A stretch of DNA of 64,000 bases from Paraglaciecola sp. MB-3u-78 (GCF_002835935.1 NZ_PJCF01000006.1:867289-931288); one strand, 5' to 3'. Counted from the first letter of the stretch, positions 37,607 to 45,700 are shown. Translations and numbers: made by a program. Notes: generated from the letters alone by a model not told the origin.

Positions 37607-38511
37607 ACAGTTCACAAATCATCACTAGTTTTAGAAAAGAAATATGGGAATTTAAAAAAACGTTATTTTGGGTGCCACTCATCATCGCCGTTTTTATCAT
37701 AGTTGCGCCATTGCTAAAGTTGATATTGATGGAAGATTACCAATCGGCTAAATGGTTAGATATTGTTACCAATGTAGATAATTTAGCGAATGTTGAGGGT
37801 TTCACACGTATATTCCTAACAGCCATTATGGGGATGTTTGTGCCATTTATTATGGTGTCGCTGATTATCCAGCTCTATTATTTTACGACTTGTTTGTTCG
37901 ACGAAAGACGTGATTTATCCATTTATTTTTGGCGATCACTGCCTGTTTCAGATGTATTAAGTGTTGGCGTTAAGCTGATCACTGGGGCGTTAGTGGTACC
38001 AACAATATTTATGCTGGCAGCCACCTGTGTGGTGTTTGTTTTTCTATTATTTGCACTCATTGCTTGCTCGGTGTTGTCCCTAGGGTATGACGTATCTTTG
38101 TGGGGTCTATGGGGCAGTGCCGATATCATCAGCAACTTAACTGCTATATGGTTAAACTTGCTACCCTATGCATTGTGGATGTTTCCTGTCTTTGCATGGT
38201 TAATGTTAGCCTCGATGTTTGCCAACAAGGCTCCTTTTTTATGGGCCATATTACCCATAGCCGCCATATTGCTTATTGAGTCTTTTGTCGTGGAATATTT
38301 GCACCTTGATGGGGGCTTTTTCTTGAATACATTACGTGAATATTTTGCATTCGGCCAAGGTTTGTTCTCCAATAACAGTGGGAATATGGATTCACCTAGG
38401 TTCATGGTATTTTCGGCCTTGTCCTCAAAAATCAGTATAGTGGCAACACTAATAGGAGTGGGGTTGATGTATATTACTTACTGGTTAAGAGTAAACAGAA
38501 GTCACGTTTAA
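37603..38511 (+). CDS. ABC-2 type permease
   Basis: The 302-residue protein has six or more membrane helices and begins 4 bases inside the ATPase gene end. It would form the membrane part of the transporter. Its stop codon lies within the left arm of a 175-bp palindrome (38506-38680). Confidence 0.85.
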   Translation: MNSSQIITSFRKEIWEFKKTLFWVPLIIAVFIIVAPLLKLILMEDYQSAKWLDIVTNVDNLANVEGFTRIFLTAIMGMFVPFIMVSLIIQLYYFTTCLFDERRDLSIYFWRSLPVSDVLSVGVKLITGALVVPTIFMLAATCVVFVFLLFALIACSVLSLGYDVSLWGLWGSADIISNLTAIWLNLLPYALWMFPVFAWLMLASMFANKAPFLWAILPIAAILLIESFVVEYLHLDGGFFLNTLREYFAFGQGLFSNNSGNMDSPRFMVFSALSSKISIVATLIGVGLMYITYWLRVNRSHV

Positions 38512-38680
38512 CCTAGATTCCGCAGTTGAACTCGTGGGAAGAGTGGTAGCAAATGGTGTGACTGGCGTAGGGAAAAAATTCGTAGTCACCTTATTGGTGA
38601 TGAGAACTTTTTTCCCATAGCCAGGCGCATCAGTGGATGCCGCTATTTCTCGTGGTTTAACTGCGGGATCTAGGTTTAAC
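38506..38680. repeat. 175-bp near-perfect palindrome at the end of the ABC operon
   Basis: The whole block can fold on itself. The left arm starting GTTTAACCTAGATTCCGCAG and the right arm ending CTGCGGGATCTAGGTTTAAC match over most of 85 bases with scattered changes, including a GGGAAAAAA / TTTTTTCCC block. The interior holds no ORF. It overlaps the permease stop and may act as an RNA 3' structure or be a MITE. Confidence 0.7.
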
Positions 38681-38933
38681 AAAGATACAATTCAAGCCGC
38701 TGCCACGTTCAGTACAATGGGTTTATGTGCTGAACGTGAATTAAATTTATACAGATGCTAACTTATCCCGAGCTCAAGTTAACTTAGTCCTCCCCGTCGG
38801 GGGAAATCCTTTAGGTCTGTCGGCACCAGTAGTCGCTGCAAACTTGAAGGGGGTCATCAGTGCTTATGGCTTGAAGGTTGGGATGAGAATATCAGCGTAA
38901 AACCCCACTGAACTTTTAAGATGATGATACCAA

Positions 38934-39521
38934 TCAATTATCAGCCTTCCATTTGATATTGCAGCCCATAGAGGGTGTCTGAGTTGTGTCAATATGACGA
39001 CCATCAAGTAGTGCATCCATAGCCTGAATTAAATCGTGACCTGTCGCCTGGTGTGCAGATGAATCGTAGTTTCCAGAAGATATTCGGGTCGGTCTTGAAC
39101 CATCGAATTGACCTCGATAAACCAACTTTTGTTCGCCATTAAATAGATATAAATCAGGTGTGCATGCTGCAGAATAAGCTTTAGCGACCTCCTGTTTTTC
39201 ATCCAGTAGGTATGCAAAAGGGTATTGACGGGTGCGTTTTTCCTCAATCATATGTGCCATATCGTCATCGGGATATTGTTCGATGTCGTTGCTATTGATG
39301 GCGACAAAAGCGATACCCTTTTTTTGATACTGTTGCGCAATCTTTGCCAGCTGTGGTGCAATGTGGATAACGTAAGGGCAATGGTTACAAATAAAAGCTA
39401 CCACCAGACCTTGACTGCCCTCGTAGTCGGACAAACTTACTGTATTGCCGTCTGTATCGGGTAAACTAAAACTTGCTGCTTTGTGGCCTAGCGGCAACAT
39501 ATTGGAGGGGGTCATTGCCAT
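38934..39521 (-). CDS. Thioredoxin-fold redoxin
   Basis: The 195-residue AhpC/TSA-like protein has the motif CNHCPYV (about residue 44) and a typical FSLPDTDGN start. It lacks a signal peptide, so it acts in the cytoplasm as a thiol peroxidase or reductase. Cys residues are also present in SAACTPDLY and near the C-terminus (MGCNIKW). Confidence 0.85.
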   Translation of the reverse strand: MAMTPSNMLPLGHKAASFSLPDTDGNTVSLSDYEGSQGLVVAFICNHCPYVIHIAPQLAKIAQQYQKKGIAFVAINSNDIEQYPDDDMAHMIEEKRTRQYPFAYLLDEKQEVAKAYSAACTPDLYLFNGEQKLVYRGQFDGSRPTRISSGNYDSSAHQATGHDLIQAMDALLDGRHIDTTQTPSMGCNIKWKADN

Positions 39522-39735
39522 GTTTGTTTCCTTAAATTAGGATGAAATGATATTCCCTAACAGTTTACCTGCTCTATTCATTACAAGGTATAATTTCACT
39601 CATGCTGGGTTTCGAAAAGTAAATATGCAACAAGAATTAGAAATCTTTGAAATTCAATTATTAGATGTGTTAACCAGAGATTAAAGAGTGATCTAAAGGA
39701 TGTACATTTTGTTTAGACACGTGAAATCACGTACC

Positions 39736-39933
39736 TTAGTTCACTTCTCTTTTCATCACACCAGCAAACTCCGAACCACCCTCAAGTTCACGAAAATCTA
39801 CGTTGACTAGATCCCATCCTTCAAAGCCAAGAGAGTTAAGGTATGCCTCAATATCCTCGCGTTTCCTACCTTTGAATAATCCTGCACTTTCAACATCTTT
39901 AGTATCTACGATTTTATACTCATATCTTTTCAT
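39736..39933 (-). CDS. DUF4177 small protein
   Basis: The 65-residue protein starts MKRYEYKIVDTKDV and has the LNSLGFEGWDLVNVD block of DUF4177. Function unknown. It is the last chromosomal gene before the integron. Confidence 0.75.
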   Translation of the reverse strand: MKRYEYKIVDTKDVESAGLFKGRKREDIEAYLNSLGFEGWDLVNVDFRELEGGSEFAGVMKREVN

Positions 39934-40260
39934 GGATGCACTAATACCTTTTCACGATAATGCCAAGAATTTATGTATGGCTTGGTTAATTTCTTCATCA
40001 AACTGCGAGCTGATGAAGACCGGGCGTCCCTCAAGACAACATATGAAACGTAGGCTGGAGATGATTTGACAGGGCCGCCCCCGTTATGCTCTTATCTGTG
40101 TGGGACCGACCTTGAAGAGAGGTGCATCACTGCACCCTACATGCCCTTAGTCATCAACCGATATATCTACTATATAAGTAGACACCTTCCACATCGGGCT
40201 TGTCCAACAATAGGATTAAGTCACGGAAAAAGCTCACGACCTATCCTTATTTAGCCGTAT
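39934..40260. other. Boundary between chromosome and integron
   Basis: No gene is seen. The right half (40157-40253) is the repeat shared with 62937-63035. The left half (39990-40150) is more GC-rich and looks like a decayed mobile-element fragment, but I cannot assign it. Confidence 0.4.
40157..40253 (+). repeat. 97-bp repeat, probable IS91-type end (copy 1)
   Basis: It shares order and sequence with 62937-63035, including CGATATATCTACTAT, GGGCTTGTCCAACAA and the end CGACCTATCCTTATTTA. It adjoins the end of the ParE cassette and interrupts its attC R'' box (GGCTAA on minus, C lost). Confidence 0.55.
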
Positions 40261-40560
40261 TTAACTCTGTAGAAGAAATCTACGCAGCTCTCGTTCTTGC
40301 CGCATGACATGTAAAATATAAACTTTGTCGTTATCCACTTTATAGAAAATACGGCAAGGATTAACATTCACTTCACGGTAATTTAAGTTAATTAACTCAA
40401 GTGGTCTTTTACCCGATTCGGAGTGATTTTCTAACCTGGATATTTTATCAAATACTTTTTGAGTCAATATTTTAGCCGCTGGAATATTACTTAAAGCGAT
40501 ATATTCAGCTATATCATTTAAATCATCGAGAGCTGGTGACGTCCATATTACTTCAGCCAT
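40261..40560 (-). CDS. ParE/RelE-family toxin
   Basis: The 99-residue protein begins MAEVIWTSPALDDLNDIAEYI and has a C-terminal VMRQERELRR, typical of ParE-type toxins that block gyrase or cleave mRNA. Its start overlaps the antitoxin end by 13 bases. It is the last gene of a minus-strand integron cassette. Confidence 0.85.
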   Translation of the reverse strand: MAEVIWTSPALDDLNDIAEYIALSNIPAAKILTQKVFDKISRLENHSESGKRPLELINLNYREVNVNPCRIFYKVDNDKVYILHVMRQERELRRFLLQS

Positions 40561-40805
40561 TTGCTCATTTTCTCTTTTGCTTCTTGATTTGAGAAAGTAT
40601 TACCATTTCTAATTGCTTGCTCACCGCGTGCTACACCTTCAAGAATAGCCATTCGCTGTTGCATGAATTCATAATCTTCCACGTCAACTAAATAAGCAGA
40701 TGGTTGACCATGCTCAGTAATTAATATGGGTTCTTTAGAAATGTGGAGATCCGCTAAAATTTTGGTAGCTTGACGTTTAAGTGTCGTAACAAGTTCAACT
40801 CTCAT
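40548..40805 (-). CDS. YefM/Phd-family antitoxin
   Basis: The 85-residue antitoxin has the Phd fold (LADLHISKEPILITEHGQPSA) and a C-terminal toxin-binding tail. A GGAG ribosome site precedes the ATG. It should neutralise the ParE toxin and repress the pair. Confidence 0.85.
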   Translation of the reverse strand: MRVELVTTLKRQATKILADLHISKEPILITEHGQPSAYLVDVEDYEFMQQRMAILEGVARGEQAIRNGNTFSNQEAKEKMSKWLK

Positions 40806-40874
40806 AATAACTCCTTTATTTAATTTAATAATGTATCACAATAGTATTACATAAATTCGAGGTTACAACTATAC

Positions 40875-40937
40875 GGCTAACGCTTCAAAGCACTGGCGCG
40901 CGATTTTTTTGTGTTTGATGCTTTTGTTTGTGTACGC
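40875..40937 (-). repeat. attC site upstream of YefM-ParE
   Basis: On the minus strand the site ends GAAGCGTTAGCC, matching the R' core GTTRRRY. Arms CAAAGCA and TGCTTTTG fold on a spacer with GCGCGCG. The left R'' is unclear. Confidence 0.55.
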
Positions 40938-40996
40938 CCAGAATCTCTAATTTAGTTGTTTTGCTATTTTTTAAAAATAAGTCTTTATTTCCGAAA

Positions 40997-41043
40997 CGGA
41001 AAATACGAAGCGTTTTGGGTGAAGCCCAGCGAGTAATTTTCCG
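40997..41043. repeat. Degenerate attC-like hairpin
   Basis: GGAAAATACGAAGCG and its near complement CGAGTAATTTTCC surround GGGTGAAGCCC. This matches the inner part of the attC at 47762-47867 but no core GTTRRRY is found nearby. It lies in a ~250-bp cassette whose only ORFs are 37-48 codons and not convincing. Confidence 0.4.
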
Positions 41044-41136
41044 ATTGAGATTTTTTTATATCTGGTTGAATTACTATTAAGTTGATAAAACAATCCATGT
41101 CTCCTTGCGTTAATCATTTCGGTAAAAATAATATTC

Positions 41137-41225
41137 GTTTAACGCTCAAACAACAACTGATGCTGATAAGCGGGAATCAAACATTATGCGCTCGCGAACC
41201 CGAAAATAAGCACAATAAAAACAGA
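41137..41225 (-). repeat. attC site
   Basis: On the minus strand it ends GAGCGTTAAACG, an exact GTTRRRY core. Arms TGCTGATAAGCGGG and CCCGAAAATAAGCA pair imperfectly. It follows the gene at 41271-41549. Confidence 0.6.
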
Positions 41226-41270
41226 TGAGGGCAACTCGTAAAAGAACGAGCTTACATTGCATCTTCTATA

Positions 41271-41549
41271 CTAGGCCTCTGTTTCACATCCTAAGTTCTT
41301 CTTGGAAAAATCTAGTGTGTCCTCGCAGGTTTCAAATACATAATAATAGTCATTACCCTCATATAAGTCTGGTGCGCCATCACTTGTGCTGCACCAAACT
41401 CTATATTCTAGTACTGTATCCCAAACATATCCTCCGCCAGCTTTGGCTCTGGCTTCAAATGTTCCTACTAGGCTGGTATTGTCAACCGGCGGATAATTAC
41501 CAACGCCCCAATAAGAGGCTAAAAATTGTTGGCTAAAATAGTGAGGCAC
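41271..41549 (-). CDS. Cassette protein of unknown function, doubtful start
   Basis: From NYPPVDNTSLVGTFEAR onward the text (GGGYVWDTVLEYRVWC, DYYYVFETCEDTLDFS) looks like a known small cassette-borne protein family often labelled acetyltransferase-like, but only the first ~80 residues are present. The real start would lie just after the attC core, yet no ATG/GTG/TTG is in frame there. The only start is a GTG inside attC (41549). It may be unexpressed or translated from attC. Confidence 0.45.
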   Translation of the reverse strand: MPHYFSQQFLASYWGVGNYPPVDNTSLVGTFEARAKAGGGYVWDTVLEYRVWCSTSDGAPDLYEGNDYYYVFETCEDTLDFSKKNLGCETEA

Positions 41550-41587
41550 GAACGGCAGCCAACTTTTTTTAGTCCTTTTGATTGCCT
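41498..41587 (-). repeat. attC site interrupted by a group II intron
   Basis: The core GTTGGTA (minus) and arms GACTAAAAAAAGTTGGC / GCCAACAATTTTTAG are clear. On the R'' side the sequence runs to CTTGT and then into intron sequence (GTAATCGGGTAAC). The right boundary is therefore truncated at the R'' box. Confidence 0.6.
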
Positions 41588-42475
41588 TGTGTAATCGGGT
41601 AACCAGGGGCTCTTTCGAGCCCCAAGTCCCCTAAGAACCGTGCATGCGACTTTCACCGCACACGGCTCAAGCCCCTTTAAGGCTATAAGCTATGAAGCAG
41701 ACCCAGCATGCTAGAAACAAAGATACCTGACTCAATACTGGTATTGCAACGAATAAAACTTGCGCTGATTCCAATATAGATCATAGTCCGGATTGAAGGG
41801 GGTGGCCTTAGCTTTAACCTTGATGTGCCTCCTAATAGAAACATTTCCAATGTCAAAGATTCTAAGTACGATTGGCCCTTCCTTGTTAAAGGCTACACAG
41901 GAAAAGACCCAGTTATCGCGACCGATGGATTTGAAATACTTTCGTCGAATCCAGCGTTTGCCTTTATGTGGGTGTCTCCTAATAGCCCAGCGCCATAGAA
42001 ACTTAAAAATGCGATGCCTAATGTAAGAGAAGGTGGCTTTGGAAACCACATGTCGATGATAATATGCCCAACCTCGAATAACGGGATTAAGTTTTCTGAT
42101 CAGAACATCGGTCGCCAAACCACGATGAATGTTGATTATTGACTTCACCTTAAGAAGAAGGCTTCTAGAGGACTCCCAGGAAGGAGTGATTAGAAGTTTG
42201 CCCTGATACTTCCTAATGTTTTGGCCTAAAAAATCAAAACCATCGTCGATATGCGTGATGGCAGTTTTCTCCTCAGATAGAGTAAGCCCCCTACTAAAGA
42301 GAAATTTCTCGATAGCCGGTTTAACCTGATAGCGGAGAATTTCGTCGGACTGACAGGTCACTATAAAGTCATCTGCGTACCTGACAAAATTTACTTTGTA
42401 GTTAGGTGGCGCTGCGGATTTAACAATCGCCTCCAATCCGTCCAGTGCTATGTTGGCTAGACAAGGAGACCATTG
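41588..42475 (-). mobile_element. Group II intron, 3' part, copy 1
   Basis: The minus-strand end contains a 34-nt domain V (41636-41669) starting GAGCCGTGTGCGG and closing CACGGTTC. A domain VI-like hairpin GGGGCTC / GAGCCCC and the terminal CCCGATTAC follow. The 5' half, including the catalytic N-terminal RT motifs, is missing and replaced by a head-to-head junction near 42470. Confidence 0.8.
41732..42475 (-). pseudogene. Group II intron RT/maturase, C-terminal part, copy 1
   Basis: The coding text from LANIALDGL through the RT catalytic VRYADDF (about 30 codons later) to the maturase region (DVLIRKLNPVIRGWAYYHR) is intact. The N-terminal RT domains are absent. The 22 codons before SPCLANI in the ORF come from the junction. 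It is near-identical to the second copy at 50467-51060. No functional RT is made. Confidence 0.85.
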
Positions 42476-43164
42476 TCTCTTTTGTTGGCTAACATCATGC
42501 TTGATCCCCTGGACAAAGAGCTTGAGAAACGAGGGCACCAGTTTGCCCGCTATGCGGACGACTTTACCATTTTGGTAAAGTCGTCCGCATAGCGGGTGAG
42601 CGTGTGCTTGGTAGTATCAGCAGATTCCTGAGTCACCGCTTGAAATTGGCCGTTAACACGACTAAAAGCCACGTCGTTAAAACCAGTGAAAGCAAATTCC
42701 TTGGATCCGCGTTCAAGAGAGGACGCATTCAATGGCATTCGAAGACTTTGCTCAAGTTTAAACAGCAAGTTCGGCGGTTAACGAACCGTAACTGGGGCGT
42801 GTCGATGCGTTACCAACTCTTTAAAATCAGCCAGTATTTACGTGGCTGGATAAATTACTTTGGGATCGCTAATTGTTATCAACGCTGTGTCGTTCTGGAT
42901 CAATGGATCAGGCGCAGAGTGAGAATGGCGTATTGGCGGCAGTGGCGTAAGCCCCGCACCAAAGTGAGAAATCTAATGAGATTAGGACGGTCCGACGCTC
43001 GGGTGCATGTACAAGCTGCGGTTGCGTGTGGTATCACCAGTAAAGGACCATGGCGTAGTGCTAAAACCCCGGGGATCAATCAAGCTCTGTCGCTTGATTA
43101 CTTAAAATCCGAAGGGCTTTATTCATTACGTGATGGTTGGATTGCGCTTCACTATCCTAAGTGA
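42476..43164 (+). pseudogene. Class C intron RT/maturase remnant, frameshifted
   Basis: Reading begins LLLANIMLDPLDKELEKRG, then the catalytic ARYADDFTI. After VKSSA a TAG occurs and the frame shifts by 2 bases. It continues AGERVLGSISRFL through the maturase domain (RYQLFKISQYLRGWINYF) to 43164. The lesion is exactly the right arm of the palindrome at 42546-42596. Confidence 0.8.
42546..42596. repeat. 51-bp perfect palindrome over the YADD codons
   Basis: Two 24-base arms starting CCCGCTATGCGGACGAC are exact inverted copies around a 3-base loop. The left arm encodes the RT catalytic YADD and the right arm introduces the stop and frameshift. This is the footprint of a template-switch or quasi-palindrome event. 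Confidence 0.9.
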
Positions 43165-43255
43165 AACGCCCTGTGCGGAGTCGCCCGGGCCGACGTTTCG
43201 GTGCAGGGTGTTGTGGGGGCTGGAGGTTAGAGACCTCCGGCTACCCGATTATCCT

Positions 43256-43465
43256 TCACTGCCAATCTACCTTCGGCTCTTTTTGTGAATCTGCGCAATC
43301 TTTTAAATATAGATTGATGAGATTTTGATAAGGTATACCGTTCTTTTCCGATAGCTTTTTAAAGTAGCCAATTACGTCTTTGTCTAATCGAATAGTTATT
43401 TGTTTCTTCGTTTTTTTTACGTAGGGATTCTCTATGGAATCCTTAAAGTCATAGTGTTCACGCAT
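43256..43465 (-). CDS. brnA: BrnA-type antitoxin
   Basis: The 69-residue protein starts at the ATG overlapping the BrnT end by 8 bases (MREHYDFKDSIENPY). A ribbon-helix-helix follows (KKQITIRLDKDVIGYFKKL). It should bind the toxin and DNA. The longer ORF to 43564 in this frame is not the start. Its stop is next to the intron-interrupted attC R''. Confidence 0.8.
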   Translation of the reverse strand: MREHYDFKDSIENPYVKKTKKQITIRLDKDVIGYFKKLSEKNGIPYQNLINLYLKDCADSQKEPKVDWQ

Positions 43466-43754
43466 TATGGAAATCCTTATAGATTTTACGCTCTCGTTTA
43501 TCTGCCTTACGTGCCGAAATGATTCGGATAACATCACCATCATCGCGATAACAATGACAAACAATCAGCAAGCAACTAGTTGTACTTTGACCTAAAATAA
43601 TAAATCGCTCTTCTCCGTATGAGCTGTCGGGATCGGGTATCAACCGGGCTAGAGCATCAGAAAACACAGTCTTAGCTTCATCGAAACTTACACCGTGCTT
43701 CTTAGAATTAGCAGCAGCTTTTACTATGTCCCACTGAAAATTAAAATCATCCAT
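43458..43754 (-). CDS. brnT: BrnT-type ribonuclease toxin
   Basis: The 98-residue protein has the family start FQWDIVKAAANSKKHGVSFDEA and the later DGDVIRIISARKADKRER. It is predicted to be an RNase toxin, followed by brnA as usual. The pair is a minus-strand cassette. Confidence 0.85.
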   Translation of the reverse strand: MDDFNFQWDIVKAAANSKKHGVSFDEAKTVFSDALARLIPDPDSSYGEERFIILGQSTTSCLLIVCHCYRDDGDVIRIISARKADKRERKIYKDFHNA

Positions 43755-43798
43755 AATTAAAGTGTAGTTACATTGTAAGTTAAAATCAACCTCGTGTA

Positions 43799-43873
43799 GG
43801 ATAACGCTTGAGTAAGTGGTTAATTAGAAGTGCGAAGCAGCGAAAATTAATCCACTTGACACACTTGTTATGG
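43799..43873 (-). repeat. attC site
   Basis: The site is bounded by GTTATGG on the right and the complementary core GCGTTATCC (minus) on the left. Arms AGTGGTTAATTA / AATTAATCCACT fold over a GCGAAGC spacer. It is a clean attC. Confidence 0.8.
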
Positions 43874-43917
43874 GTACATACCATTAAGTACCCATTATTG
43901 ATATTTAAAGCGTCTTT

Positions 43918-44157
43918 ATGCCAAAAAATACTAGTATGACCCTCGGTAAGCACTTTGATGGCTTTATAGCTCATCAAATCGGTGAAGGTAGGTTTGCGTC
44001 TGCGAGTGAGGTGGTGCGTGCCGCCCTTAGAATGTTTGAAGACAATGAACGGAAAATTGCAACTCTGCGACACCTGATTGAAGAAGGTGAACAAAGTGGC
44101 ACCGCTGAGTATAGTTACGAGAGCCTTATGAATGAACTCGATAACGAACTTGGTTAA
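43918..44157 (+). CDS. parD: ParD-type antitoxin
   Basis: The 79-residue ribbon-helix-helix protein has MTLGKHFDGFIAHQI and SASEVVRAALRMFE. It overlaps parE by one base (ATGA type). This pair is on the plus strand, opposite to most cassettes, as is often true for toxin-antitoxin cassettes with their own promoter. Confidence 0.85.
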   Translation: MPKNTSMTLGKHFDGFIAHQIGEGRFASASEVVRAALRMFEDNERKIATLRHLIEEGEQSGTAEYSYESLMNELDNELG

Positions 44158-44459
44158 TGAGGGCATTTACACTTACCAATAAAGCCAAAGCTGATTTGAA
44201 GTCGATTGCTGTCTACACTCAAAGAAAATGGGGTAAAGAGCAACGAAAGATTTATTTGCGACAATTTGACGATGCTTTCCATATGCTATCAAAAACTCCA
44301 GTTGTAGGTAGTAAATGTGATTTTATTAAGGAGGGATATAGGAAGTTTCCTGCTGCCAGCCATTTAGTTTTCTATCACAGTGTAAATCAATCTGAAATTG
44401 AAATTGTTCGTTTATTACATAAACGGATGGACGCCGAAGCACAACTCAAGAACCCATAA
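44157..44459 (+). CDS. parE: ParE-type toxin
   Basis: The 100-residue toxin begins MRAFTLTNKAKADLKSIAVYT and ends VRLLHKRMDAE, features of ParE gyrase inhibitors. Its stop TAA is part of the attC core on the other strand. Confidence 0.85.
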   Translation: MRAFTLTNKAKADLKSIAVYTQRKWGKEQRKIYLRQFDDAFHMLSKTPVVGSKCDFIKEGYRKFPAASHLVFYHSVNQSEIEIVRLLHKRMDAEAQLKNP

Positions 44460-44529
44460 CGCTTAATATATGGGGATTTTGGGAGCGCTTTACAGCGAGT
44501 AAAATTCCCACATAATGTTTTTGTTATGT
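44454..44529 (-). repeat. attC site
   Basis: The cores are CCATAAC (left) and GTTATGT (right) on plus. Arms TGGGGATTTT / AAAATTCCCA surround GCGCTTTACAGCGAG. It is a clean attC, read on minus. Confidence 0.8.
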
Positions 44530-44532
44530 TTA

Positions 44533-45012
44533 CTATTGCCAAGCCTTTAAAGTTTTCAGCTTGTTAATAGCCTCTGATTCTTCGAGCAATACCCAACCTA
44601 AATGATAGTCAAGTAGCATATTGTAATGACTTTCTACTGCTCTTTTTGATTCAGCTTTACTTTTGAAATGCTGATACTCAAAATAATAGACCTTGTTTGA
44701 TTCAAAGTCGTAATCATAAGATAAGTTTGCAATTTTGATTAGTGCATTGGGAGTAAATGATATTTTGCGAGATCCTGGTTCAATTTCGACTTTTGCAAAG
44801 CCTGGGTAACCAATACAACCTTTATGAACATCATCAACACCAACCAATAAGCATCCCCATACACCCGCCATATCAGGCTGGAAGAAGTAAGCTAAGGCTT
44901 GACCATTTGATGGTTTTTCATTCATTTCAAATCTAGCACCTTCAGATTCCTTGTCCATACTTACACAGCCTTGAATCAGTAAGGCTATAACTATTGCTAG
45001 AATTCTCATCAT
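44533..45012 (-). CDS. Lipoprotein, DUF2846-like
   Basis: The 159-residue protein has a lipobox ALLIQGC (Cys near residue 16) and a beta-rich body with LAYFFQPDMAG and YYFEYQHFKSK. The layout resembles DUF2846 lipoproteins but I am not certain. AAGGATA precedes the ATG. Confidence 0.7.
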   Translation of the reverse strand: MMRILAIVIALLIQGCVSMDKESEGARFEMNEKPSNGQALAYFFQPDMAGVWGCLLVGVDDVHKGCIGYPGFAKVEIEPGSRKISFTPNALIKIANLSYDYDFESNKVYYFEYQHFKSKAESKRAVESHYNMLLDYHLGWVLLEESEAINKLKTLKAWQ

Positions 45013-45412
45013 TATCCTTTTTATAAATCTACAGCCAAAATTTCGGTGAACATAATATTAATAAATAGCAAGCCCCCGTGTTTAAGTACGGGTCGTTGCG
45101 TTTGATTTATAATCATTATTTTTAACATTGAGGATAACTTATTGCAAATGCGAAGGTTTTTTATTCGTCTATTTCTTGCTCTACGGAAATACGGGGATTA
45201 CATAATATCTTGCATATATACGGGGGGCGAGACTATAACTGTATAAACATGGCTGTATTCGCGTTAAGTAGTGGTATTCACCACAATCAAACTCCCTCAA
45301 ACTTAAGTATTTGATAAATAGATGTGACTATATCTATATTGACGTTTGACATTTAAATATCAACTATTATCTAAGTAAAGTTGTTGCTAGGTGTAAATTT
45401 TTACTGGCTGCA
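45013..45412. other. Gene-free stretch upstream of the Fic locus
   Basis: About 400 bases hold no convincing ORF. A hairpin CCCGT / ACGGG lies near 45076-45093. The right end has TTGAC-like and TATTAT-like boxes (45340-45370) at unusual spacing, so a promoter toward the Fic gene is possible but not shown. Confidence 0.35.
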
Positions 45413-45460
45413 ATGAGCGAACATCAGGCATTCAGAAATATCTACACGATCCCCCTTCTA

Positions 45461-45700
45461 ATGGACATAAATATTAAAATATGTCCAATAAACTTGTATC
45501 TAATGGACATAAATATTGAAGTGTGTCCAATAAACTTGTATCTAATGGACATAAATATTGAAGTGTGTCCAATAAACTTGTATCTAATGGACACGAATAT
45601 TGAAATATGTCCAATAAACCTGTATCTAATGGACATAAATATTGAAATATGTCCAATAAACCCATATCTTATGGACATAAATGTTGAAATAGCGCAGCAA
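45461..45700. promoter_or_regulatory. 42-bp tandem repeats with TGGACATA palindromes
   Basis: Copies begin at 45461, 45503, 45545, 45587, 45629 and 45671, exactly 42 bases apart (about four helical turns). Each of the first five holds an inverted pair TGGACATA / TRTGTCCA with a short spacer; the sixth has only the left arm. Both strands stay open through it because 42 is a multiple of 3, so the small ORFs here are probably not genes. It ends about 40 bases before the Fic start. Confidence 0.7.

Larger units (their letters stand above)
42476..43250 (+). mobile_element. Class C-type group II intron, 3' part
   Basis: Plus-strand intron remnant: RT text followed by a domain V/VI-like region (43165-43250) with CCTGTGCGG / CGGTGCAGGG, then GGAGGTTAGAGACCTCC and the end CTACCCGATTAT. 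It is opposite to the cassette direction, as usual for attC-targeting class C introns. It abuts the R'' of the BrnTA cassette (GGATAA on minus). The 5' half is missing. Confidence 0.75.

Noticed and set aside
39625..39684. 19-codon ORF MQQELEIFEIQLLDVLTRD
   Set aside because: It could be the start of a DUF4440-like gene but is too short to support and has no continuation.
40157..40253. Reading the 97-bp repeat as a group II intron end or a CRISPR-like unit
   Set aside because: There is no 34-nt domain V, and only two copies 23 kb apart. Proximity to an IS91-type transposase and the terminal hairpin favour a rolling-circle element end.
43786..44166. 126-codon minus-strand ORF
   Set aside because: It is antisense to parD and an attC site; the parDE genes on plus explain the region.
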